From the NCBI RefSeq assembly GCF_000828515.1, contig NZ_AP010872.1, positions 407,001-471,000 on the forward strand: DNA of 64,000 bases, in the 5' to 3' direction. Each line of letters opens with the position of its first letter. The stretch's first letter is position 1. This DNA comes from Candidatus Ishikawaella capsulata Mpkobe (GTDB lineage: Bacteria; Pseudomonadota; Gammaproteobacteria; Enterobacterales; Enterobacteriaceae). The notes beneath the pieces were generated by a model. It was not told the origin of the DNA. It did not search any database and saw nothing but the letters and a program-made list of their open reading frames with translations. This document shows, one piece after another, positions 40,853-50,851 of the stretch. The translations under genes and the position numbers were made by a program.

Positions 40853-43519
40853 TCATACCAGACGTGGGTTGGCTTTATCTGTATTCATATTAAATCTTAG
40901 TATTGCTTCTGATAAAATATTTTTATCAATTATATGGCTTTTAGCCAATGCATTCAAGGAAGTTATAACTATATAAGGAGCATCTATTTCAAAATAATGA
41001 CGTAAGTTTTTTCTACTATCAGAAAGACCATAACCATCAGTGCCCAATACGTAATAATCAGCTATTATAAATTTCCTTACCTGATCAGCAAAAAGTCTCA
41101 TGTAATCAGTTGAGGCGATAACTGGCACATTACCATTTACTACTTGCGTAATATAAGGTATACGAGGAGTTTCATTAGGATGGAGTAAATTCCAACGTTG
41201 ACAATCTTGTCCTTCACGTGCAAGTTCTGTAAAAGAAGTTACACTAAAAACATCTGAACTAATAGAATACTCATCTTGAAGAATGAGTGCCGCTTTTCTT
41301 ACCTCGCGCAATATGGCTCCTGAACCTAAAAGCTGAACTTTACCATTATGACCTACTAAAGTTTCAAGTTTATAAATACCTTTACAAATCCCTTTTTCAA
41401 CTCCTTGGGGCATAGCAGGCATATCATAGTTTTCATTTAATGTAGTTATATAATAATAAATATTTTCCTGTGCTTCTCCATACATGCGTAATAAACCATG
41501 ATGTATGATTATTGCTAATTCATAAGTATAAGTAGGATCATAAGAGATACAGTTAGGAACAGTTAATGCTTGAATATGACTATGACCATCTTCATGTTGC
41601 AATCCTTCACCATTTAAGGTAGTACGACCAGAAGTCCCTCCTATGAGAAAACCCCGTGCCTGCTGATCTCCAGCAGCCCAAAGAAGATCACCTATACGTT
41701 GAAATCCAAAAATAGAATAATATATATAGAAAGGAATCATGGGTAAATTATTAGTGCTATAAGAAGTTGCAGCCGCTAACCAAGAAGCGCCAGCACCTAA
41801 TTCGCTAATCCCCTCTTGTAATATTTGACCTTTCTTATCTTCTCTATAATATGCTATTTGTTCTCGATCCTGTGGAGTATATTTTTGACCATTAGGATTA
41901 TAAATACCTATCTGACGAAATAATCCTTCCATTCCAAAAGTTCTAGCTTCATCTGCTAAAATAGGCACTATTCGATCTTTGATATCGTTATTTTTCAATA
42001 ATAAATTTAAAATTCTCACAAAAGTTATTGTAGTGGAAATTTTTTTATTTTGTTTATTTAGCAAAGACATAAATATTTGTAAACTTGGTATTTTAAGCTC
42101 ATCGGTAAAAATTTTTGCACGTTTTGGCAAGTATCCCCCTAATATCGTCCGTCTATTATGTAAATACTTATTTTCAGGAGAATCTTGTTTAAATGTTACA
42201 TACGGTAGCTTATCTAAGTCTTCATCTTTTATTGGAATATTAAAACGATCTCTAATATAACGAATATCTTCTATATTAATTTTTTTTATTTGATGAGAAA
42301 TATTTTTACATTCTGCAATTTTACCCATACCATATCCTTTAATAGTATGTGCTAATATCACTGTTGGTTTACCTTTAATTTGATGAGCTTTTCTGATAGC
42401 CGCATAAATTTTTTTTGAATCGTGCCCTCCTAGGTTTAAAGAGAAAATTTCTTCATCAGACATATCTTTTACTAAGTTGGCTGTTTCAGGGTACTTACCG
42501 AAAAAATACTTACGTATATAAGCACCATCTCTAGATTTAAAATTTTGATAGTCACCATCGACTGTTTCATTCATCAATTTAATAAGCTGACCACTTTTAT
42601 CTCTATCTAGTAGTTTATCCCAGCTACTGCCCCAAATTAATTTAATTACTTCCCAACCTGCACCTTTAAATATTCCTTCTAACTCATTAATTATTTTACC
42701 ATTACCAGTAACAGGCCCGTCAAGACGTTGTAAATTACAATTTATAATAAAGACTAAGTTATCCAACTTTTCACGAGTAGCAATGGTAATTGCACCTTTA
42801 GATTCTGGTTCATCCATCTCACCATCACCAAGAAAAGAATAAACTTTTTGATGAGCAGTATTTTTTAAATTACGGTGTTGTAAATACTTCAAAAATTTAG
42901 CTTGATATATAGCAGATATGGGACCAAGCCCCATGGAAACAGTAGGAAATTGCCAAAAATTAGGCATTAATTTGGGATGAGGATATGAGGATAAACCTTT
43001 ACCATGTATTTCTTGACGAAAATTATTCATTTGCTCTTCTGTTATACGCCCTTCTAGAAAAGCACGAGCATAAATACCTGGTGAGATATGTCCTTGAAAA
43101 TATACCAGATCACCTCCATTTTTTTCATTACTTGCCCTAAAAAAATGATTAAAACATACTTCATAAAGTGTTGCTGAAGATTGAAAAGAAGATATGTGAC
43201 CACCTAATTCTAAATCTTTCTTTGATGCTTTTAAAACAATCATAATAGCATTCCAACGGATAGCAGAGCGAATGTTGCGTTCTAAAATGATATTACCTGG
43301 ATAATCAGGCTCTTGTTCAAAAGGAATAGAGTTCATATAATTGCTAATTAGGGGATTTTCAAGAGATATCTGAACACCTCTTTTTTGAGCAACATGAATC
43401 ACCTGATTGATAAGATAATGTGCTCTATCAATACCTTCTTCACGGATAACCGATTCGATAGCCTGTATCCAGTCACGAGTTTCGATCTGATCCACGTCAT
43501 GATATAAATTTTCTGACAT
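40853..43519 (-). CDS. aceE: Pyruvate dehydrogenase E1 component
   Basis: Thiamine-diphosphate homodimeric E1 that decarboxylates pyruvate and acetylates lipoyl groups of AceF. It has 888 residues, against 887 in E. coli. The ThDP motif GDGEMDEPESKGAI...NCNLQRLDGPV near 230-265 and GIGYGMG-type IKGYGMGK are present. LDGEGLQHEDGHSH appears here as LNGEGLQHEDGHSH near 640. AAGGAA lies nine bases before the ATG. First gene of aceEF-lpd; the regulator pdhR, upstream in E. coli, is absent. Confidence 0.97.
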   Translation of the reverse strand: MSENLYHDVDQIETRDWIQAIESVIREEGIDRAHYLINQVIHVAQKRGVQISLENPLISNYMNSIPFEQEPDYPGNIILERNIRSAIRWNAIMIVLKASKKDLELGGHISSFQSSATLYEVCFNHFFRASNEKNGGDLVYFQGHISPGIYARAFLEGRITEEQMNNFRQEIHGKGLSSYPHPKLMPNFWQFPTVSMGLGPISAIYQAKFLKYLQHRNLKNTAHQKVYSFLGDGEMDEPESKGAITIATREKLDNLVFIINCNLQRLDGPVTGNGKIINELEGIFKGAGWEVIKLIWGSSWDKLLDRDKSGQLIKLMNETVDGDYQNFKSRDGAYIRKYFFGKYPETANLVKDMSDEEIFSLNLGGHDSKKIYAAIRKAHQIKGKPTVILAHTIKGYGMGKIAECKNISHQIKKINIEDIRYIRDRFNIPIKDEDLDKLPYVTFKQDSPENKYLHNRRTILGGYLPKRAKIFTDELKIPSLQIFMSLLNKQNKKISTTITFVRILNLLLKNNDIKDRIVPILADEARTFGMEGLFRQIGIYNPNGQKYTPQDREQIAYYREDKKGQILQEGISELGAGASWLAAATSYSTNNLPMIPFYIYYSIFGFQRIGDLLWAAGDQQARGFLIGGTSGRTTLNGEGLQHEDGHSHIQALTVPNCISYDPTYTYELAIIIHHGLLRMYGEAQENIYYYITTLNENYDMPAMPQGVEKGICKGIYKLETLVGHNGKVQLLGSGAILREVRKAALILQDEYSISSDVFSVTSFTELAREGQDCQRWNLLHPNETPRIPYITQVVNGNVPVIASTDYMRLFADQVRKFIIADYYVLGTDGYGLSDSRKNLRHYFEIDAPYIVITSLNALAKSHIIDKNILSEAILRFNMNTDKANPRLV

Positions 43520-43834
43520 GGGCGCATTCCTTATTTTATATAAAATACTTAAATATTAATAGATTATGGTAATAACATTATAATTTAACATGTTAATTAA
43601 TATCCAAAAATTTTTGGAGTATAAGATATTTATTATACTCTAATTTATTTATAGAGCAATTCATTATGTGATGTATATCTACCTTACTAAAGGTTTATAG
43701 ATAATGTTACAATGAAAATCAATAAAAATATTTTTACCGTGTAATCTTTTTAATAATATTTTATAATAAAGTAAATATTGATTTGATTGAGGAGGAGGAG
43801 AGACAAGAGATTTTTTATCTTGTTAAAAGATTAT
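43520..43834. promoter_or_regulatory. aceE-coaE divergent spacer with a 16-bp palindrome and a hairpin
   Basis: The spacer must hold the aceE and coaE promoters. A perfect palindrome TCCAAAAATTTTTGGA (43603-43618) is immediately followed by an 8-bp stem GAGTATAA / TTATACTC (43617-43640). They lie about 85-120 bases before aceE. The palindrome does not resemble the E. coli PdhR box. An operator role is a guess. I see no gene here. Confidence 0.4.
43789..43824 (+). promoter_or_regulatory. Purine-rich Shine-Dalgarno far upstream of coaE
   Basis: GAGGAGGAGGAGAGA begins at 43789, but the coaE ATG is at 43835, about 35 bases past its core. Between them ACAAGA and TCTTGT can form a stem (43804-43824). 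If folded, it would shorten the effective distance to about 15 bases. Alternatively a TTG at 43787 would start a 16-residue extension, MRRRRDKRF..., with no family support. Confidence 0.4.
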
Positions 43835-44440
43835 ATGTCTTATATAGTTGCTTTGACTGGAGGAATTGCTAGTGGTAAAACCACTATTTCCAAAATTTTT
43901 TGTAATTTTGGTGTTAATATTATTGATACAGATATTATAGCTAGAGAATTAGTAGAACCAGGAACACTAGCCTTGAGTAGGATAATTAGACGATATGGAA
44001 ATAAAATTTTAAATAATAATGGATTACTTCGTAGATCTCATTTGAAAAAAATTATTTTTAATAACGCTAACGAAAAAAAATGGTTAAATCAACTAATGCA
44101 TCCTCTTATTCAGAAACGTGTAGAATTTTTAAAACAACAGACTACTTCACCATGGGTTTTATGGGTCGTGCCACTTTTAGTAGAAAATAACTTACAAAAT
44201 CAAGCAGATCGTATTTTATTAGTAGATGTTAGTAAACAAATACAGTTGAATCGCCTCTTAAAACGTGATGGTATGACTAAAAAACAAGCCACAAATATAA
44301 TTGCTCAACAAGCTTCTCGTCAACAAAGATTAAAAATTGCTGATGATATTATCTGTAACGATAATACAAAAAAGGATTTGCTTCCTATTATAACTAAACT
44401 TAATGAAAAATATTTATCATTAGCTAATATAAAGAAATAA
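43835..44440 (+). CDS. coaE: Dephospho-CoA kinase
   Basis: Last step of coenzyme A synthesis. It has 201 residues, against 206 in E. coli. P-loop TGGIASGKTT (about 8-17), IIDTDIIARELVEPG and WVLWVVPLLVEN-type VLWVVPLLVENNL are intact. The ATG at 43835 gives MSYIVALTGGI, matching E. coli MRYIVALTGGI. In E. coli it is followed by zapD and yacG on the same strand. Here zapD is gone and yacG lies on the opposite strand. Confidence 0.96.
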   Translation: MSYIVALTGGIASGKTTISKIFCNFGVNIIDTDIIARELVEPGTLALSRIIRRYGNKILNNNGLLRRSHLKKIIFNNANEKKWLNQLMHPLIQKRVEFLKQQTTSPWVLWVVPLLVENNLQNQADRILLVDVSKQIQLNRLLKRDGMTKKQATNIIAQQASRQQRLKIADDIICNDNTKKDLLPIITKLNEKYLSLANIKK

Positions 44441-44470
44441 CATTTATTATTACTTGTAAGCTTTAATTTT

Positions 44471-44620
44471 TTATTTCTTCATATCTCTATCATTTGCGGT
44501 CCATTTTGCTAAATCAATTAGCTGGCAACGTTGGCTACAGAAAGGCCTCCACTTATTAAGATTCCACTGAGTCAATTTTCTACAATATGGACAAAATACA
44601 TTGATTATTTGCTTTTTCAT
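44471..44620 (-). CDS. yacG: Zinc protein YacG (DNA gyrase inhibitor family)
   Basis: Small zinc-binding protein reported to bind and inhibit DNA gyrase in E. coli. It has 49 residues, against 65 in E. coli. The four zinc cysteines are visible as CPYC near residue 10-13 and CSQRC near 28-32. The signature RPFCSQRCQLIDLAKW is present, followed by a short tail. The acidic C-terminal tail of E. coli is missing. It lies between the convergent coaE and secA. Its strand is opposite to coaE, unlike E. coli. Confidence 0.92.
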   Translation of the reverse strand: MKKQIINVFCPYCRKLTQWNLNKWRPFCSQRCQLIDLAKWTANDRDMKK

Positions 44621-44742
44621 TATATCCCTTATAAACAATACACTCATTTACGGTGCACTCTTCTACTATTTATTGAGAGTTTGGGTCATTATTGAAACAT
44701 TATATCGTTATCAGTTCGGTATCTTTAGGCATGAATAAATAT

Positions 44743-47271
44743 TTACTTCCGTAATTTGGCTCTGAAAGATTTTTTGTTATTAATTTTAGTTTTACTTAAG
44801 ATACTCACAACTTCATACTTCAATGCTTCAAGCATGGCAGAAAACATTTTAAATGATTCTAGCTGATATTCTTGTTTGGGATCTTTTTGAGCATATCCAC
44901 GCAAATGAATCCCTTGACGCAAATCATCCATTGCAGATAGATGTTCTTTCCAAAGTGCATCAAGTACATGTAACATGGTATTTTTTTCCAAATCACGCAT
45001 TACTTGAAAGCCCACGATATCTTCTTTTAACTTATAATCTTCCAACAATTTATTTAGAGCAATATTTAAAATATTTTCTTTAGAAAAATCAGGGTCTTTA
45101 TCTAACCACTCGGATATTGGTAATGTAAGATCAAAATCTTTACTTAAACATTTTTCTAATTGGTATACGTCCCAAAAATCTTCTGATAACTGTAAATAAA
45201 AATAATGATCGATGATATTTTTTATAACATCTTCACGAATATCTTGAATAGTCTTACTGATATCATTAAAGCGTAGTAATTCATTACGTTGGTTATAGAT
45301 TGCTTGACGTTGCTCATTTACTATGTCATCGTACTCTAATAATTGTTTACGAATATTAAAATTATGACTCTCTACTTTACATTGAGCATGAGCAATAGCT
45401 TTAGTAACCCATGGATGCTCTATGGCTTCACCCATATTCATACCTAATTTACGCATTATATTAGTAACACGGTCTGATGCGAAAATGCGCATTAAAGTAT
45501 CTTCCATTGAAAGATAAAACTGAGATGAACCAATATCTCCTTGTCGACCTGCTCGACCACGTAATTGGTTATCAATCCGACGAGATTCATGACGTTCGGT
45601 TCCAATAATGTGCAATCCACCAGCTAATATTACTGCATTATGCCGTTTTTTCCAGTTGGTTTTAATTTCAGAAATTTTTTTAATATTTTCTGATGGTACT
45701 TTAGCCATTTCTGTACGCCAGCTACCACCCAATACTATATCCGTACCGCGTCCTGCCATATTAGTAGCAATAGTTACTGCACTTGGTTTACCTGCCTGAG
45801 CTATTATTTCGGCCTCTTGTGCATGAAATTTAGCATTCAACACGTTATGTTTAATTCCTACTGATTTCAATTTTTGTGAAATAATCTCTGATTTTTCAAT
45901 TGAAATAGTACCTACAAGTATTGGTTGTCCTTTTGATGATCTTTTACGAATATCATTAATTATAGCATCAATTTTTTCTTTTTCAGACATATATACTAGA
46001 TCAGATAGATCTTGACGTATCATTAAACGATTAGTAGGTACTACTATAGTATCTAAATTATAAAGAGATTTAAATTCAAATGCTTCTGTCTCTGCCGTGC
46101 CAGTCATTCCTGATAATTTTTCATATAGACGAAAATAGTTTTGAAAAGTAATAGAGGCTAATGTTTGATTTTCATTTTGAATTTTAACACCTTCTTTAGC
46201 TTCAATTGCTTGATGTAATCCATCAGACCATCTTCTACCTGGCATTATACGGCCAGTATGCTCATCAACAATAAGTATTGTTCCATCTTTTTTTATATAG
46301 TCAACATTACAGTTAAAAAGAACATGTGCGCGCAATGCTGCAGTAACATGATGCATTAACGTAATATTTTTTGACGTATATAAAGATTTACTATCTTCTA
46401 ATATACCTTGTTCTACTAAAAGTTTTTCAATCAGAATTAAACCTCGTTCAGTAAGATATATTTGACGTACTTTTTCATCAACGACATAATGACCATCCCC
46501 TTGAAAAGTATCTGAATCTTCTTTGTCTTGACTAATTAGATGAGGTATAATTTTATCTATTTTTAAATATAGATCAGAAGTATTTTCTGCAGCTCCAGAA
46601 ATAATTAATGGAGTACGAGCTTCGTCAATTAAAATAGAGTCTACTTCATCTAATAACGCATAGTGTAAACCACGTTGAACCCGTTCTTCGGTATGAAATG
46701 CCATATTATCACGTAAGTAATCGAAACCATATTCATTATTAGTCCCATAAGTAATATCAGCAGCATAAGCAGCCTGTTTATTTTTTATTGATAAATTAGG
46801 TAGATTAACGCCAACTGTTAAACCAAGAAATTTTAATAATGGTCGATTATTTTCTGCATCACGTTGTGCCAGATAGTCGTTCACTGTAACTATATGTACA
46901 CCTTTTCCAGTTAATGCATTTAAATAAGCTGGTAAAGTGGCGGTTAAAGTTTTACCTTCACCAGTACGCATTTCTGCAATACAATTATTATTTAAAACAA
47001 TACCACCCATTAGTTGTACATCAAAATGACGCATATTAAATACACGTTTACTAGCTTCCCTTACAGTAGCAAAAGCTTCTGGCAAAATATTTTCTAATTG
47101 CTCACCTTTTTGTATACGCAAACGAAAAAACTGTGTTTGTTTGTTTAATTCCTCATCTGAAAGATTGATGAATTTTTTTTCCATTGCATTGATAATTTCT
47201 ACTACTTTAGAAATATATGGTAAGGTGCATTTTCTTATAGAAAACATTTTAGTTAATAATTTAATAAACAT
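44743..47271 (-). CDS. secA: Preprotein translocase ATPase SecA, without C-terminal zinc tail
   Basis: Motor that pushes preproteins through SecYEG. It has 842 residues, against 901 in E. coli. Walker A MRTGEGKT is at 101-108. [14 protein letters not shown], the preprotein cross-linking domain, [10 protein letters not shown] and the helical scaffold ([31 protein letters not shown]) are intact. The protein stops after [17 protein letters not shown], so the linker and the CPCGSGKKYKQCHG-type zinc and SecB-binding tail are lost. secM, upstream in E. coli, is absent. Confidence 0.97.
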   Translation of the reverse strand: MFIKLLTKMFSIRKCTLPYISKVVEIINAMEKKFINLSDEELNKQTQFFRLRIQKGEQLENILPEAFATVREASKRVFNMRHFDVQLMGGIVLNNNCIAEMRTGEGKTLTATLPAYLNALTGKGVHIVTVNDYLAQRDAENNRPLLKFLGLTVGVNLPNLSIKNKQAAYAADITYGTNNEYGFDYLRDNMAFHTEERVQRGLHYALLDEVDSILIDEARTPLIISGAAENTSDLYLKIDKIIPHLISQDKEDSDTFQGDGHYVVDEKVRQIYLTERGLILIEKLLVEQGILEDSKSLYTSKNITLMHHVTAALRAHVLFNCNVDYIKKDGTILIVDEHTGRIMPGRRWSDGLHQAIEAKEGVKIQNENQTLASITFQNYFRLYEKLSGMTGTAETEAFEFKSLYNLDTIVVPTNRLMIRQDLSDLVYMSEKEKIDAIINDIRKRSSKGQPILVGTISIEKSEIISQKLKSVGIKHNVLNAKFHAQEAEIIAQAGKPSAVTIATNMAGRGTDIVLGGSWRTEMAKVPSENIKKISEIKTNWKKRHNAVILAGGLHIIGTERHESRRIDNQLRGRAGRQGDIGSSQFYLSMEDTLMRIFASDRVTNIMRKLGMNMGEAIEHPWVTKAIAHAQCKVESHNFNIRKQLLEYDDIVNEQRQAIYNQRNELLRFNDISKTIQDIREDVIKNIIDHYFYLQLSEDFWDVYQLEKCLSKDFDLTLPISEWLDKDPDFSKENILNIALNKLLEDYKLKEDIVGFQVMRDLEKNTMLHVLDALWKEHLSAMDDLRQGIHLRGYAQKDPKQEYQLESFKMFSAMLEALKYEVVSILSKTKINNKKSFRAKLRK

Positions 47272-47628
47272 GACAAATGTATTCTCAATTTAGCCGTGGT
47301 AACATAACCTATGAAGTTTTCAAAAGAAAATTAAATGAATATGATTAGTAACATATATTTAATATACGTTTTAAATATTATTAAAATTACATCACCTAAT
47401 AATCATTTATTATACATATGCATAATCAATAATCATATATTCACTCATAGAATTTCATTTAATAGCTAAATATTAGAAATACTGCTTATCGATATATTAT
47501 TTTTCAAAAAAAACTAGAACTTATTCCTAATAACATATTATACTAAATCTATTAAATTAATCTCTAAAGAATAATTTAATAAAAAATTATAAACAGTGCA
47601 TAATTTTACAGACAAATATTCTGATGAT
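47272..47628. other. Gene-free stretch where lpxC and secM would lie
   Basis: E. coli has ftsZ-lpxC-secM-secA. Here 357 A+T-rich bases separate ftsZ from secA. I searched the minus strand frames for LpxC motifs (HEHLNALAGLG-type, HKMLDAIGDL) and for the SecM arrest sequence and saw none. The secA leader has only a weak ribosome site (TTGAGAA). No hairpin terminator for ftsZ is evident. Confidence 0.7.
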
Positions 47629-48768
47629 TCAATCAGCTTTTTTACGTAAGAAAGCTGGAATATCCAAATAATCCTGACTTTTACTCAAAGGATCATCAGA
47701 TGTGTTTTTTATAGAATCTACTGAATCTTGCAATTGAAATAATTTTTTATCTGGTTGACCACTCTTTTCAATCATGGGTTTATTATTTGTAATTATGTTA
47801 ACTGCTGGAGGTTGACCCATATTAATACCTGTAGCTACTACAGTTACACGTAACTCATTATTCATTTCTGCAGCTAATGATGTTCCTATAACAACTGTTG
47901 CATTATCGGAAGCAAAAGCACGTATAGCATTACCAACAGTTTCAAATTCATCTAAGCGTAGATCAAAACCAGCTGTAATATTTACCAATACACCACGAGC
48001 TCCAGACAGATCAATATCTTCTAATAAAGGACTGGATATAGCCATTTCTGCTGCTTCTTCAGCACGATCTTCACTACAAGCAATTCCAGAACCCATCATA
48101 GCATAACCCATTTCTGACATCACGGTGCGTACATCGGCAAAATCAACATTCATAAGACCAGGACATGTTATTAAGTCCGCAATACCTTGAACAGCTCCTT
48201 TCAGTACATCGTTAGCTGCTCCAAAGGCATCCAATAAAGAAATACCCCTGCCTAATACTTTTAGTAACTTATCATTAGGAATAGTAATCAATGAATCAAC
48301 GTGTTTAGATAACTCCGTTATTCCTTGTTCCGCAAAACTCATACGTTTTTTTCCCTCAAAATTAAAGGGTTTGGTTACTACTGCAACCGTTAATATACCC
48401 AAATTTTTAGCTACCTCGGCAACTACAGGTGCTGCTCCTGTTCCGGTACCACCTCCCATGCCTGCTGCAATAAATACCATATCAGCTCCATCTAATGCCG
48501 AGCGTAATAATTCTCGATCCTCTTCTGCTGAAATACGTCCTACTTCTGGATTTGCTCCAGCACCTAAACCTTTAGTGATCTTGCTACCAATTTGTATAGT
48601 TTGATTAACTGTAGTTTTGCGTAGAGCCTGTGCATCAGTATTTACTGCAAAAAACTCAACACCTTCTATTTGCTCACGTATCATATGTTCTACAGCATTG
48701 CTCCCACCTCCACCAATTCCAATAACTTTAATCACAGCTTCATTAGTCAATTCTATTGGTTCAAACAT
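47629..48768 (-). CDS. ftsZ: Cell division protein FtsZ
   Basis: Tubulin-like GTPase that forms the division ring. It has 379 residues, against 383 in E. coli. The tubulin signature GGGTGTG is at residues 105-111. The T7 loop region NVDFADVRTVM is intact, and the C-terminal peptide DYLDIPAFLRKKAD that binds FtsA and ZipA is retained. GGAGA lies eight bases before the ATG. Last gene of the dcw cluster, 52 bases after ftsA. Confidence 0.98.
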   Translation of the reverse strand: MFEPIELTNEAVIKVIGIGGGGSNAVEHMIREQIEGVEFFAVNTDAQALRKTTVNQTIQIGSKITKGLGAGANPEVGRISAEEDRELLRSALDGADMVFIAAGMGGGTGTGAAPVVAEVAKNLGILTVAVVTKPFNFEGKKRMSFAEQGITELSKHVDSLITIPNDKLLKVLGRGISLLDAFGAANDVLKGAVQGIADLITCPGLMNVDFADVRTVMSEMGYAMMGSGIACSEDRAEEAAEMAISSPLLEDIDLSGARGVLVNITAGFDLRLDEFETVGNAIRAFASDNATVVIGTSLAAEMNNELRVTVVATGINMGQPPAVNIITNNKPMIEKSGQPDKKLFQLQDSVDSIKNTSDDPLSKSQDYLDIPAFLRKKAD

Positions 48769-48820
48769 AATTATTCTCCATTTGACTTATTAAATAAGAT
48801 ATATCTACCTTATTTAAATA

Positions 48821-50074
48821 TTAAAATTCTTTTTTTAGCCAACTCTTAAATTTTCTAAACCAATTAACAATTGAAGCTTCTTTTTGTATTTCTGATTCAC
48901 TAGACAAGTAAAGTTCTTTTCCATAGTGTAATAAACCAACTACAGTTGAATAATATGGTTCTCCAACAGAAATTTCTACTCCAGTAATATTTAATGGTTG
49001 ACCTATGCGTACTTGAGTATGAAAAATATCTTTAGCGCAACTCGTAATTCCCTTTATTTGTGCGCCACCACCTGTTAGCACAATCCCTGCAATTAGCTGA
49101 TACTTAATTCCCTGCTGACGTAACTTTTCTTGAATCTTTAAAATTTCATCATTAACTAAATTAAGCAGTTCATTATAACGCGGTTCAATTACTGAAGCCA
49201 GAGTTTTGCGTTCCAATATACGTGAGGGACGTCCTCCTATACTGGGGATTTCAATAGTTTCATTATCAGCTATAGATTCTAAAAAACAACCATAACTAAT
49301 TTTAATAGTTTCTGCATCCGATGGTGGTATGCTAAAAGCATAAGCAATATCTCTTGTTACCAAATTAGCTGCATAAGGGATAACTTTTGTATGTCGTAAT
49401 GCACCATCTGTGTAAAGTGCTATATCCATAGTACCACAGCCAATATCAATAACACATACACCTAATTCACGTTCATCTTGGTTTAATACTGCCATACTAG
49501 AAGCTAATCCTGAAAAAATTAATTGATCTACTTTTAATTGACAACTTTCTACCACTTTAATAATGTTTTTTGTAATCATATTATGACAAGTAATCAAATG
49601 TACTTTAGCTTGCATGCGTACACCAGATAGTCCGATTGGATTTTTAATACCTTCCTGATAATCAATTAAATAATCTTGAGGAATTACATGTAAAATACGG
49701 TGTTCATCGAGTATACGTACAGATTGTGCGTTATGTACTACATTTTCAACATCATATTGAGTAACCTCCTCTTCAGCAATGGGAATCATACCAATTTCAT
49801 TTTGGCAATTGATATATTTGCTAGATATGGCGAGATACACAGAAGAAATTTGACAATTTGCCATTAATTCAGCTTGTTTAACTGCACATTGCACACATTT
49901 TACTAATTCATCAAGATTATTAACATTCCCTTTATCCATACCACGAGAAAGGCAACTCCCTACTCCGATAATATTTATCATATTATCAGGTAAAATTTGC
50001 CCAACCAAGACTGTGACTTTGGCGGTACCTATTTCTAGACCCACTACTAGTTTTCTGTCCATTGCCTTGATCAT
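48821..50074 (-). CDS. ftsA: Cell division protein FtsA
   Basis: Actin-like ATPase that anchors FtsZ to the membrane. It has 417 residues, against 420 in E. coli. The start MIKAMDRKLVVGLEIGTAKV is nearly identical to E. coli. The phosphate loops (IDIGCGTMDIAL), adenosine motif (GIVLTGGGAQIKG) and the C-terminal amphipathic helix WFRKFKSWLKKEF are present. The DIGGGT glycine is replaced by Cys (DIGCGT), which may be a mild change. Confidence 0.97.
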   Translation of the reverse strand: MIKAMDRKLVVGLEIGTAKVTVLVGQILPDNMINIIGVGSCLSRGMDKGNVNNLDELVKCVQCAVKQAELMANCQISSVYLAISSKYINCQNEIGMIPIAEEEVTQYDVENVVHNAQSVRILDEHRILHVIPQDYLIDYQEGIKNPIGLSGVRMQAKVHLITCHNMITKNIIKVVESCQLKVDQLIFSGLASSMAVLNQDERELGVCVIDIGCGTMDIALYTDGALRHTKVIPYAANLVTRDIAYAFSIPPSDAETIKISYGCFLESIADNETIEIPSIGGRPSRILERKTLASVIEPRYNELLNLVNDEILKIQEKLRQQGIKYQLIAGIVLTGGGAQIKGITSCAKDIFHTQVRIGQPLNITGVEISVGEPYYSTVVGLLHYGKELYLSSESEIQKEASIVNWFRKFKSWLKKEF

Positions 50075-50108
50075 GATATCAACCTGTGATTAAATTTATT
50101 GGCCATGA

Positions 50109-50816
50109 TTAATTTACGGATTTATTATGTCTTGATAACCAATGAACAGCTGCTCCCGAATTATAACGTAAGTCAATATACTCTATGTACTTGTTTTCCA
50201 TATTAGCCTCTTTCATTAGCGTGGGATAAAGTTTAATAAATATTTGTAGTTTGTTATCAATATTATTACGTCCTAGAATAACCTTTATTTCATTATTAGT
50301 AATAAAATACCAAGAATGCCACTCGCTCATTGAAATGATTTTAGGAAAAATATTGCATATTTTAAGGAGTTCTTTCATATGATTATAATTTATTAATACT
50401 TCTTTCTCATTATTTTGCGGTCCGTACAACATTGGCAAGGATTCTTTATTGATAATATTTTTTGAATTTATATAAAAAGTGATACCATTTTTATCTAACA
50501 TAGATGAATTGTTCCAGCAAGCTACTGGAACAGATTTTGTACCAATACTTTTTAAATCATCTGGCCATTGTTTATGAATAATATTTTTTATAGATGGCAA
50601 ATAGTGAAATGGCTGTTTTATAAAATTATTTATAAATGATTGTAAAATTGTTTGGTATAAATCTTTTGCTGTAACATATTGCATCTTACAAATGACAACA
50701 CCTTTGTGTAACAGAAAGGATGGTTTATACTCTATACACTTTAGCACACTTATCCCACTAAATATTATTCCCATTAGAACTAAAATAAGAAAAATTTGAG
50801 AAATGTATCTATGCAT
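50109..50816 (-). CDS. ftsQ: Cell division protein FtsQ, shortened and divergent
   Basis: Bitopic division protein that links early and late divisome parts and binds FtsL/FtsB. It has 235 residues, against 276 in E. coli. The cytoplasmic tail is reduced to MHRY before the membrane helix (about 5-25). An in-frame TAA directly before the ATG excludes a longer start. The POTRA domain is poorly conserved, with QWPDDL and VPVACWN still recognisable. The beta domain keeps LPMLYGP and the FtsB-binding end YIDLRYNSGAAVHW. Assigned by position and these motifs. Confidence 0.9.
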   Translation of the reverse strand: MHRYISQIFLILVLMGIIFSGISVLKCIEYKPSFLLHKGVVICKMQYVTAKDLYQTILQSFINNFIKQPFHYLPSIKNIIHKQWPDDLKSIGTKSVPVACWNNSSMLDKNGITFYINSKNIINKESLPMLYGPQNNEKEVLINYNHMKELLKICNIFPKIISMSEWHSWYFITNNEIKVILGRNNIDNKLQIFIKLYPTLMKEANMENKYIEYIDLRYNSGAAVHWLSRHNKSVN

Positions 50817-50851
50817 TTATTTATTTTATTATTAGACACATCTAAAAATAT

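Noticed and set aside
43787-43834. TTG start for coaE giving an Arg-rich leader
   Set aside because: No family support. Kept only as an alternative in the coaE ribosome-site finding.
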